From contig OZ234499.1 of NCBI GenBank assembly GCA_965153455.1, positions 12,520,271 to 12,584,270 on the forward strand: a DNA stretch of 64,000 bases, in the 5' to 3' direction. This document shows positions 48,001-58,360 of the stretch, piece after piece; position 1 is the stretch's first letter; each line of letters opens with the position of its first letter. The DNA is from Sphagnum compactum. Lineage: Eukaryota; Bryophyta; Sphagnopsida; Sphagnales. Made by a program: the position numbers and the translations under genes. Below the pieces are notes generated by a model. The model saw only the letters and a program-made list of their open reading frames with translations. It was not told the origin of the DNA and did not search any database.

Positions 48001-51000
48001 TAGCAAAGGCCCAAGTACTGTGACTGCAATCAGTTGACTCACCCTGTGGCTATAAACTCCACACCCAGTTTGAACAGAGGTGAGACCAGCAACCAGAGGA
48101 AGGAATGTTTCTAAAGAGCAAATCTATCCATGGACTAGGTTGCAGGTCCAGCTTAGAGAGAGCAGAAAGCAAACATATGGTGCGGGCATAAATGAGGTGG
48201 AAGGCTGACCGGGTCAGGTGCATGGCAGCTGGCCTCAATCGTATAGACAGCATCATATGAGTTGTCAGGCACTGGCATTTTCATGAAGTCTGCCTGAATT
48301 ACCCATCAAAAAGGCAAAGGAGGCAGAAGATATCATCAGTACACAAGCAATATATTCATCTCAAAGAAGACTTCCCTTGCTAGAACCAATACATCCTCAA
48401 AATATTGCCTCTGATTGAAGATGTCAGTTTCACCATAATTCTGTAGTCTCAGTCCTTGAACTACACAACAGGCAGCAACTTGAAATAAGGACTGGAACAA
48501 TGAGGTGAGAAAACAAGTTTGCTGCTGGGAACCATGAAGGAAGATGTACATACTTTGATGTAGTCACAGGTACTGACAAGTCCAGCTAGCTTATTTAGAA
48601 CCTGTGCTCACCAAATAAAAACTGTCAAAAAAGACACAGCGCAGAAGAACCAGCAGTCCCAATTTCATTGGAAGTAATAAGTGAACATCAAATCGAAATG
48701 TAACACAACTTGCAGAATCTGAAATCTTACTGTGCCCCGAGCAATCTGATTTGCATTGTTGTTCAGACCAGTGATGGAAGCTCCACTGCAATAGCAACAA
48801 TTTCCCACATGCCCACAAATACATTAAAATCAATCTCTGCACTAAACAGCTGGGTGACATTGCTTCATGGCACTAACATTATGCGGGATGCATAAGGACA
48901 CCAAAATGCCTTGCCAATCAAGTAATGCAGAAGGCCTGAAGTTCTAGGATTAAGGGATAACCTCTGATGAGAAAAAATGCATTTCCATCCAGAAGACAGT
49001 CTGAGAAAGTGGTTTTCTGTGCTGAGACCATCTAGACACATGGACATCTGAAAATCCTCACAATTTGTGCCCAAGTTGTTGACCTTGAAACATCATTGCC
49101 CACAGATTTGCTAAAATATTGTACAGGACAGCTGTTTGCTAACCTGGATGAGTGATAGCTGAATGAGGACAACAAGAGGTACAAGTTGAAATACTATAGA
49201 CAGAGAAAATTACCTGAAGATGGCAATTTCCCTCAGTGGGCCACCAATCCCACAGCCAACATCCAGGACCTAAAGACACCAGGCATCCAGTATCCAAAGA
49301 TCTATCAGACATCATACTCTCAGGTATTCCAACATTTCCAATACTTGAATATATGCTCATTTGCAAAGTCTTTGAGCATTATCTGTTGCACATAAGCATT
49401 GTCAGCCACATAATTGGTGCTATAATGCAAACCCTGGGAACACAAGAATTCACACAAACATGCTATTGTTCTCTTTCAAGACTCAGCAGATGGTGTGAGT
49501 GTGAGAATCTCACTTTCATTCCTGGCTTCAGGCCAAGACGCAAAGCCAGGAAGTGTTCATGGCGTTTAATGCTCTCTCGAAGACTCTCCCCCTTCCACCT
49601 ACATGAAGCAAAGTAGATCAGCATCTCCTGTCTACTTGCAGTTTTCTGGCAGTTGGTGAAGTAAAACCTACCTTGTCACAAATGATTTTGTGTATCAAAT
49701 GATCTGAAGGCATGGACTATGACAATTTGATGAACCATGGATTTTAATACACAAATGCAAAGAGAAACTTTCAGTTGCAAGTGTCAACTTTATTCACCGT
49801 CACAGGTCTCTGATAAGTGTTGCAAGCATTGTACACATTCAAATGCCAGATCATCATCATGAGATGATTCTTGGTATGCCACTAAAACTCTGGTGATGAT
49901 AAAAGCCTTTGTGCTTGGTGTATGTAAACACTCGTGCAATAGAACAAAGCACTCCAATCTTGAAGAGAGTGATCAAAGAAGAAACCTGTTAGCAAAGTGG
50001 TAAGACTGGCCCCATCCATACTCATAGAAGCTATTGACCAGGTCATAGTATTTGTTCACCTGCAGTCAAATTCAAAAGCAGGCTGCTGTCAGTCAGACAG
50101 ACAGCAGACTCTGAACCATATCTACACTCACAAAGAAAGAAGAGTCCAAGCCCAATCTCCCTAGGTGCAATGAAGCAAAACCTGATTTGCACCTGATTTG
50201 CACCTTTCCAACTGGTTGGTACCAGCCACAATGAATGCAAAAGGGTTGAGGATGCAGTGCTATCCCATGACATTCGAACACAACCATCAGAGGTTCTCAA
50301 TGGGTTATTTACAAAATCTGCATTCTTCTCTAAATGGTGTTGGAAATTCCATGTCACAATCCAATAGGATAAAAAGGGAAACTGAGACTCTGCATCGCAT
50401 CAACAATCAAATAGTCCTCCAAATATTATTAGGTTGCAATAGAATTTCTATTGCCAATCAGAGCAGAGATTGTGTCATTTGCAGTTTTAGGACTTGGTTA
50501 TTGTCAAGGTTTTATGGCTTGCAAACTGCGATGAGAAAATCACTCAGAGTTGCAGGTGTCGAAGAGCGACTCACCATGTCAGTGTAGTTCATCTTCCGTG
50601 CGGCAACATCACCCCCATGGTAGGTGTGATATTTCTCATATCTGCAAATGACATGCAACAACCAGTGTTAACATCCTTTTTCACTGAGATCTGCGGCAAG
50701 AGACACATCATTCCTCTGGCACCGTTCTTCAATCCACCTGTGGTATCTAGCTTATGCAAAACAACACTACTGTTTGAAGCACTGTCTCCATAGCAAAGAT
50801 TTTCCATCTTCGTTGAAGGAGATCATGTTTTGCCAATAGTTCTCGATCTCCTCATTCCAGGAAGCAGATTCTCAAACACGTTAGTGAAATGCTGACATTG
50901 AATAAACACGTATACCAGCTATTCGAGAAAAAATCCCTCAAGACGAGAGAAATGGACCATGGCTGCACGACAATACTCATGACATGCCAATAGAAGGAAG

Positions 51001-51404
51001 CCCCGCATACGTTGACATCATTAGTAACGTCGATGAAACCGGTCCAAACCGCAGCGCTCTGTACCTTCAGCGGAGGCCTACAGAGTCCTCAAATCGTAAA
51101 ACAAGATACGCTAAAAAAAACAAGTTTTCGCTAAGAAACGGGCTGCTCGGAAAGAAAAAGAAATCCTCGCCGTGAACCGCAGACCCGAACAAAACACAGT
51201 CAATTTCCCAAGAGAAAAAGGATCCACTCAAACACGAATTCTTTTTTTCGTCCTCATTTTCGTTTAAACACAACTAGTCCAGTTTATCGACCATATAGAT
51301 GAGGTAAGAAACGACGCTTACTCTTGTGCGGAGTTTAGAACCTCTTTGCGATCAAGTGAACCTCCAATGCCCGTCACCAGGTCCATCGCTCCCTCCTTTG
51401 CCAT
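45082..51404 (-). CDS. SMT1: Sterol C24-methyltransferase (SMT1-type)
   Basis: Transfers a methyl group from S-adenosylmethionine to C24 of the sterol side chain (cycloartenol in plants), the step that commits carbon to phytosterols at the ER. Thirteen exons on the minus strand: 51322-51404, 50575-50641, 49986-50059, 49514-49598, 49214-49269, 48731-48785, 48554-48601, 48210-48293, 47504-47620, 47077-47160, 46039-46164, 45432-45529 and 45082-45136. All junctions are GT-AG and all phases agree, giving 343 residues; the Arabidopsis enzyme has about 336. Visible motifs: [12 protein letters not shown] (62-73), SAM motif [10 protein letters not shown] (105-114), [10 protein letters not shown] (173-182), RVLKPGQ (193-199) and GYEWCMTE (203-210). 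IEASCHAP has Ser where the family usually has Thr. The start could also be Met7 (51386), which aligns better with the usual MDL start. The frame upstream is open, but leader-like. The donor at 48209 (GTCAGC) is weaker than the rest. The gene appears fully functional. Confidence 0.95.
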
Positions 51405-51962
51405 CGCTTTAAGCTCAAAAAAAGCACGATAGTGAGAGCAGATCTTCTCAAGAAAACTCCGCCGAAAAAAAAGCGCTTCTCTCAACAAAGAACTGCAGCA
51501 CCTGAGAAGGGAGTCTGTAAAGAAGAGAAACAAACCAGACAACGTGAAAAGGGCGTCTACAGAGAAGAGAAACAAACCTGACAAGAGGAGTGCCTGCCTT
51601 TGGTGGGGGACTAGAAGACAGAACGAGGAAGACGACAATTCTGGCACAGCCTTTGTCGATTACGGGCGTATTGGGCACACTCCCTTCCGTAATGTCTAGA
51701 ACAGAGTCGCGTAATGGCGAGTACAGCCTATATTTCGAAAAACTATGCGCTGGAGAATGTCGATTACGGACTCGGAGAGATTCGGATTCGGAAATAAAAT
51801 GGAAACACATAATTGACAATTTGGGATGGGCTGTTATGTAATAATACTAGGTGACATTCTGTGCAAATAAAATCAAATATTAAATGAGGTCATTCTGCGA
51901 ATAAGAGTGAAAATAGATGGGTAGCTGCTTTTCTCGAAAAAGTAACTAGTTAAAGGGCCTGG
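51405..51962 (-). promoter_or_regulatory. Leader and promoter region of the sterol methyltransferase
   Basis: The coding strand is pyrimidine-rich (TTCTCTTCTCTG-type words at about 51510-51580), like the other leaders in this window. A TATA-like AAATATAGG lies on the minus strand near 51727-51737. Open frames of 109-123 codons here are leader composition. A dispersed repeat begins just upstream (51963). Confidence 0.35.
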
Positions 51963-52450
51963 CCTGTTCTGCAATTTTTCCAGGCTTCTTAAATTTCAGA
52001 ATTGGACTGTTGTTCTGAGGCAAGTGTTGATTCTGCCCTATTATAAAAAGCAGAATACGTCCTCTCTAAGTACGTTATTCTACCCAGAGAACGCATCCCT
52101 TGACACATTCTGCACCTTGGTGCCTAAGACATTTTAAGACAAAGGTGCAGAATGTGTCCGAAGGGGCTCCTTGTTTTAGTACGGGAGGCAAAAACATGCA
52201 AAAACAGGTTTTTGTTCTGTATTTGGAGGTCACATTATAAAATGCAATTTTTCAGGTGGGCCATTCCAGAGAGTGAAATGCCGGAAATCCGCATCAAAAA
52301 AGGGTCGCTCACATGCATCAAAAAAGCTATGATTCCTGAGGTCCGGAACCAGAATTTTCCTGTAGACCTCACCTTTGTAATACAACTGTGATTGTTGAAA
52401 TGAGTACTACTTACGGATTTGTGAAGCACTCGGAGGAATTTCTTAGTACC
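51963..52450. repeat. Dispersed repeat copy A with 17-bp hairpin
   Basis: Aligns with 54368-54775 in the same orientation: shared TTTTTCCAGGCTTCTT, GACTGTTGTT[CT]TGAGG, AAGTGTTGATTCTGCCCT, GTCCTCTCTAA, GACACATTCTGCACCTTGG and CCAGAA..TTCC.TGTAGA. Identity is perhaps three quarters, with indels. It carries no coding capacity and is probably a non-autonomous transposon family. Copy A ends about 560 bp upstream of the sterol gene start codon. Confidence 0.75.
52102..52158. repeat. Perfect 17-bp inverted repeat (hairpin, 23-nt loop)
   Basis: GACACATTCTGCACCTT at 52102-52118 is exactly complementary to AAGGTGCAGAATGTGTC at 52142-52158. The other copy of the repeat keeps the same hairpin with a few mismatches (54510 to about 54565). 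Confidence 0.85.
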
Positions 52451-52619
52451 CTTTAGAGGTGTCTTTTTCCGTTTCATGCCAATAAGAGTGAAAATGTGTA
52501 TGGTAATGTCCGGCCACAGTGAACCAGCACCCACCAGTGCACCATCGCCTTTTTACTCCTCACTTGTGAATGAACCTGGACTGCGTTAATCTTTGGTTTT
52601 CACCTTGGTAACCAATTCC

Positions 52620-52770
52620 GTAAGAAATAGGTCTCATGTATAGGTAGATAGGTAGGAAAATAGGTGACTACTAGGTAAGTAGATGGTTTATACACAGGTA
52701 AGGGCTTTTTTACTACCTACTAGCAACGTGCTTGTGGGGTTGTTAGTAAGTAGGTAGAAAAGAAAAGGAA
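52620..52770. repeat. TAGGTAGG / CTACCTAC tract
   Basis: Short TAGGTAGATAGGTAGG-type runs, then the complementary CTACCTACTAG, then TAGTAAGTAGGTAG again. This belongs to the same word family as the tracts at 9361, 10600, 20908 and 43416. Confidence 0.6.
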
Positions 52771-53067
52771 CTGAGGTAACCACCATGGTTAGTTAGGGAA
52801 CTGGAACCCAACAGAAAATTGTTTCATGACCACTTACCATTCATTCATTCATCCTTCATGGTGCATTGGTGGGTGCTGGTTCAGTGTGGCTGTAATGTCC
52901 TAGGAGTGGGGCATTCCTAAGTACGTGCCCACCTACCCTTGGTCATTCCCAAAGTAAGTAGGTGACTCTTGGCGCTTATAGGTGGAGCCGGGTGCTTACT
53001 TCTGGAAGGCCCTGCTCTGAGGGTATTAGCAAGCGAAAAAAAATAAAATCTGATAGAATGTGTGCAT

Positions 53068-53832
53068 ATATATATATACTAGTGGGTACCCGTGACCTTC
53101 GGACACTGTGAAGTCCCCCAAAAGTGAGTGGGGGGGGGAGGGGCGAGCAAAAAAAGACAAAATTATCAAATATATTTGGTTGGTTTTGAGTGTGTAGTCA
53201 AAAATATAGACGCATGATTACAATTGTTTACTTCGTATCCGGCTTTATAGCCAGTTTTGGCACAATCTTCTTGAGGATGGTCGCCACATTTTTCTATGGA
53301 AGATCCCCACTGTGGCTACAAGCAAAAAATCTTAGAAAAATAAAATAAAAAACAACACTGCTAGGGACGACCTGGGGTCCGTCCATCCTGGCAACTACCT
53401 CCTTACTATGAGATAAATTGCCACATGATTGTCTCCTCCATTCCATGGATGGATGACGGGACCCCCACCCCCAATAGAAAAAAGAAAAAATTTCACCCTT
53501 TCCCCCTCTCCTCAAAACCCAAAAAAGGAAAAAATTGGCTGCACTGATTGCATACCGAGCCTTCCTCAGTGCCTGCTTGAAATTTTTATTATGGGCCAAT
53601 ACCCCTTCATAACAGGATGGATACCTATTGTGCTATAAATAGGGCAGAATGGGCAATTCCCTGAAACAGTGGAGTTTTGCAATTTAAGAAAGGCCCGCGC
53701 CCTCCCCCCCCCCCACTCTTTGCCTTGGATGGATGGATGGACGGATGGATGACAGGATGGATGACGAGACAGATGGATGGAAAGGACGACCACCCAAGGA
53801 TATTATATAAGTAGATATATATATATATATAA
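53068..53832. mobile_element. Candidate insertion bounded by (TA)n
   Basis: About 760 bp lies between two TA microsatellites. The left boundary reads TATATATACTAGTGGGTACC and the right boundary ATTATATAAGTAGATATATA. The left end, with ACCCGTG just inside, resembles plant Helitron starts, but a CTRR end with hairpin was not found. The interior has CCATCC/GGATGG words in both orientations (53380-53450 and 53725-53785) and no ORF of known family. The true class is unresolved. Confidence 0.3.
53725..53785. repeat. (GGAT)n microsatellite
   Basis: GGATGGATGGATGGACGGAT followed by imperfect continuation. It is preceded by a C run at 53704-53714, and partly complementary CCGTCCATCC-type words occur 330 bp upstream. 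Confidence 0.75.
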
Positions 53833-54367
53833 CAAGGGGTGTGTCACACCGTGGCCTTGCCATTTCCATTAAAAAAGTATCTTAAGGCCAAAGAAGAATT
53901 ATGGATATTCAAATATTTCCCATGCAAAAATATAATCTTCAAAAAAATCCTCTTAAAGAAACCAAGATCCTTCAAGACATTATAACTGTATAACTAATCT
54001 CAAGTTTCAACACAAGCCAAAATATAATCTTTCAAAAATCCTCATATAAAAAATAGACCTATTATTATGTAGGGGCCAAAATCCCTTAAGCTACTATACT
54101 TTATAATGAATCTAAACACAGTATCCTTGCCTTGGTAGGCCAGGCCAATAAATTCTCGTTGATATCCACTAGAGGTAAAAAGAAAACGAAATAAAGAAAG
54201 ATGCCCACTCTTTCAGGCATTTTGCTTTTTGGAACACTTGCCTCTTGGCAGAGATAAGATTCCGCTCTATAACCCAACCTCCAAATACACTATAAAAAAA
54301 TTTCTTTTAGGTGTGAGTAGCTGCTTTTGGAGGCTACATGCAGGAAGTAAATTAGAGAGGGCTTTTT

Positions 54368-54775
54368 CTGTTCTGTTATTTTTCCAGGCTTCTTTAAATT
54401 ACAGAATTTGACTGTTGTTTTGAGGTAAGTGTTGATTCTGCCCTCTTATTACAAAGCAGAATATCATGTCCTCTCTAATTCTGTCATTCCACCCAGAGAA
54501 GGCACCTTGGACACATTCTGCACCTTGGTAAAAGACATTTGAAGACGAGGGTGCAGAACATGTCCCTAAGGGTCTCCAACTAAATTTCTGGTGATGTGAA
54601 ATTGTGGCCAGATTCTTAATGTCCTGTTCACCCAGCAATAGAAGGCCAGACATGCATTAAAAAGCCTGGTTCCAAGGGTCCAGAACCAGAAGTTCCGTGT
54701 AGAACTCACATCTTTAATAAACTTGTGATTCTTGAGAGAGTACAGATTTGTATGGCACTTAGATAAATTTTGATA
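54368..54775. repeat. Dispersed repeat copy B
   Basis: Second copy of the element at 51963-52450, same orientation, 2.4 kb away. It retains the stem GACACATTCTGCACC with GGTGCAGAACATGTC. The stretch from 54776 to 55391 is spacer with no gene. Confidence 0.72.
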
Positions 54776-55391
54776 AATTTTGTCACAGTATTCCAAGCAG
54801 GGTTTTTCCACTCCTTCGATTATGTGTAGGGTGAAGCTGGAGTCCCATGGGCTTTATCAAAATAAGGGCCTGTGTGAGGTGGAGCTGAGCATGAGCCCAA
54901 TTCTGGTAAGGACCCACAGCCAAGGGCTTCACCAAGCATAAAGAGTACTCTTGAGTTCTTAATCTTAATTTTTTTTCCTGTGATACCCAGCAGGTATCAT
55001 GTAGAAATGACACATGGCATTTTGGAGAATGAAATGCCTCACAGGTCATCAAAACCCTGCAAATTTTTATTTATAAAACACAGCGTATGTTTGGAAAATG
55101 TACAAAGTTATTAACAATAAAATAATTTAAAGGACGTCAAGTTAGTACAAACTAGATGTCAAAAACTCTCCATCTCAACAACCAACCACTTGTAATAGGC
55201 CAGCCATGGTGATGGAGGTTGTGTCCTGGAGGGGTGAAAGTTGAGAAGTTGCTAGGCCTATCGGTACTGCCCAACTTAAGATGGAGGATGCTCATAGGTT
55301 GTTATGCCTTGCTCATAGGTTGGAAGTGGTGGAGCCCTCCCACTTATTCTCCACCATAGACTTAAAGTCGTTTGTCCTCAGAATATTATAT

Positions 55392-55409
55392 GGGGGGGGG
55401 GGGGGGGGG
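55392..55409. repeat. Poly(G) run of 18
   Basis: An uninterrupted G18 in AT-rich DNA, 40-60 bp beyond the end of the MULE coding relic. Runs of this length are mutable and can form G-quadruplexes. Confidence 0.85.
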
Positions 55410-55449
55410 TGTACCCACTTGTGGACTAAGCAGGCTTTTCAACAACCCA

Positions 55450-58019
55450 CCTTGAGAAGTCCTTTCAATGGTCCATAAAACCAAGTGATTATGCCCTTTG
55501 TAAGGTCGGGATGAAAAAACATTAAAACCTTGAATTGATGCTTGTAAATGTTTCCATGTTGTGTGTTGACATAATTACAACGCCCACTTTGATGTTGGGT
55601 TTTGGATGGTGTATTGTAGATGGGTTTTTTTTAATGGCATGACATGTGCTGGACCACCGTCATAGGAAGGCAATGTCACATTTGTGTCAAGAATCAACCA
55701 TGCCCCTAATAAGGCCCCAACCACAAACAATTGTTGTTCATAAACCCAAAGTTCTTGCATAGACTTTGATACCAATATTGAGTGAAAACATCTCTGACTA
55801 ACTCATGGATGCACCAATCCACATGACAACCAACCAATCTACTTTTCCTTGATTTCAATCAATGTCCCATGGTAACTTTCAATTTCAGCATTGGTGTTTT
55901 GCCCAACATATGGTAGATTTCGAAATCCAACCACCCACATGTGAGTCTTATGTCGCTAATTTTCTTCCATGTATTTTTAAAAGACATTAGCTGCAGGGTA
56001 CTTGCTAGTGATATATTATAGCCTATTCATTGCCCACATTTCAGCACCTACTTCAGATGCACCATCCTTGTCATACATGATGTTCCCTAGTTATTGCAAC
56101 ACATCATTACACAATGTTGGGTCTTTTATCTTGATACATACTGGTTTTTGCCATGTTTTTTTCACATGCCACAAACATAAGAAAATGCTAGTGTTTGGCC
56201 ATAGTCCTGCAAGAAAGAAAATGCATTATATATGAAACTTGGTGGATTTAAATACAATCAATGTTGATGCTTGTTACATCCATTGGGGCAAGTAACATGT
56301 ATAATAGATAGTTGGCAATTTGTTGGATAGAAATAGGGAAAGGGTAAGGATTTTACTTGATGCAGTTGATTTCCCCTTGGGCACAATCAACAATGAAAAC
56401 GTTGGGATGCCATGATGGGTGAGTATTGTGAATGCTTTCATTCAAAGCGTGCATCCATGGTGTCAAATCCTCTTGTTGACATCGTGATGTGATACAATAT
56501 GCTACATGAATGCCATTGTGCCATTGGTCAAACACCATCATGGTATAAAAGGGGAACTACCACAATTCACAATAAAGATATGTTAGTTAAACGACAAGAG
56601 ATGTATTGAACGATCTATTAACAATTTCAAATTTCTACATGTATTTTTTTTATGTTCGTTGATTTGTCCTATTAATGTTTCAATGACATTATACTACACA
56701 TATACTAGTGTATTAGATCACATGTGCATGTATTATGTATTAGACATAATGTATCACCTTTTTTCATTTGTCCCAAAGGTTGCATCAACTGCAACACCTC
56801 CTTGGTGCTCATGTTCAATCATCATGTCCCTTTGCCATGGTGTTTGGATACTCAAAGTGAAAGGCATGTTTTGTCCAGTGAGACCACCATCCACCTCTAC
56901 CCCAATTTTTTAATAGTAAAACATTGAAATGGTGTTTTGTTGAACCCACATACGCACACTTTTTGCATCGTTCTTATGTACTTGGTATGTTTCTTGAGCC
57001 AATTTCCAAGATAACACCCTAACATCTTGCTCAATGAGGAACATGTCTTTATTTAACTCACATGTCCTTAACATGATGTTCTTCACATGTTGCCTATGTT
57101 TTGCCATAATTTGAGACATTGTGAATCCAAGCCTTAGTTATTCCATCACAAAATCCTTGATCTATTTTGATAAATGGGTAGCCAATGCAAATTTATCACC
57201 CATCTTTAAGTCCCCATGGACATGTAGATCATCTTGATTAACATGATTTCATTGAATGAAACATAACTCTGATACATGTTTGAGCAAATACAATGTTTTA
57301 ATGGTGAATTCAATCCTACATCTTCTTTTTATAGAACCACCCCATTTCTTCCTGGTATCTCGTGTACCTTTGTGGCATGTCCTTGATAGGATTACTTTTC
57401 CATTGATGTCCAATTTTTTTGGAGCTACATTGTGGTTTTGTGTAATATCCTTCACAAACATTTGTTAGATCATTGGGACCATATTGACATTGGTACCTAC
57501 AAACAACCAACCAACCAACCAATTTTTTGTTATTTATGAACATACATTGCATTACAAAATAAACAATTAATCACATATTTCATGTTTATACAATAGTAGA
57601 TTTAATTCATCAGATGGTGAACATCACATCTAAACATGTATAATATGTATGCAAATCTTGGTGTGTAAATGTAATATAGTTAAAATATTGAACCTTGAAA
57701 ACTTGGAAGCACTATCTATTAGCAGTTGTTGCAAATCATTGTCAAGGTGGATGATGTGTTTTTTGCAAAAAAAGCGACATCGTCCACCATCTTCACCAAC
57801 TATGAAATCAAGCACTTGAGTTGTGGGGATGAATGCAACCTCAACAAGGTGAGGGCCTTGTTGCATCCCAATGTGTCAAATTACGGCTTCCCACATCAAA
57901 TCTTCATGATGAAAAGGCCCATCTGGTGGTGTTTGAACTACATTTTCTAATGCCTACAATTCAGTTTGATGGGCATGTTCATATAAGGGCAACTTCCCTT
58001 CCATGCATGTAAAAACCAT
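55450..58019 (-). pseudogene. MULE (Mutator-like) transposase pseudogene
   Basis: Minus-strand fragments in order: start MVFTCMEGKLPLYEHAHQTE (58019), ECCQ-free head PDGPFHHEDLMWEAVI and HLVEVAFIPTTQVLDFIVGE, then GGSIKRRCRIEFTIKTLYLL (about 57340), MAKHRQHVKNIML (about 57110), EHEHQGGVAVDATFGTNE (about 56800), MMVFDQWHNGIHVAYCITSR (56541), NVFIVDCAQGEIN, a kept intron (donor GTAAAA near 56355, acceptor TTGCAG near 56208), FLCLWHVKKTW, HMWVVGFRNLPYVGQNTNAE, GGPAHVMPLKKTHLQYTIQN and a SWIM-like HGNIYKHQFKVLM (Cys replaced by Tyr). The three acidic residues of the MULE DDE fold are still visible (DATFGT, FIVD, IESYH). At least six stops and several frameshifts make it non-functional. Terminal repeats were not identified. 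Confidence 0.85.
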
Positions 58020-58360
58020 TATAAAAGATATCGGTTTTCTATGCACCTTACATTCAAATTATGATAATCAACATACAATGAGTTAAAAACATGGTAAATC
58101 TTTGACTTGCATAGAATTAGGTCACAATGACATGTGAATTTTTTTCTTAAATGCTCCAGAACACCCTTGGAATAACACAAGAAGATCATGTGAAGAGGAA
58201 ATTCATGTCAAGTTTGATATGCAAAAGCTTGAAAAATGTGACCCCAAACCTTAATATACAAAATAGTCCTCATTGGAAGTTTAACATATATTTATAATAG
58301 ACTAACAAATGCAAATATCAATTATTTAAAGTCGAAAAGTGGGTGGGAAATGTGTAACAC

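Noticed and set aside
50589-50807. 72-codon frame next to SMT1 exon 2 as an alternative exon
   Set aside because: Splicing exon 1 (GA|GT) to the acceptor at 50642 restores the conserved EYEKYH sequence exactly; the frame does not resemble the family.
51318-51819. Long minus-strand frames running into SMT1 exon 1
   Set aside because: The extra N-terminal residues (Phe/Leu/Ser-rich) have no counterpart in sterol methyltransferases; treated as leader.
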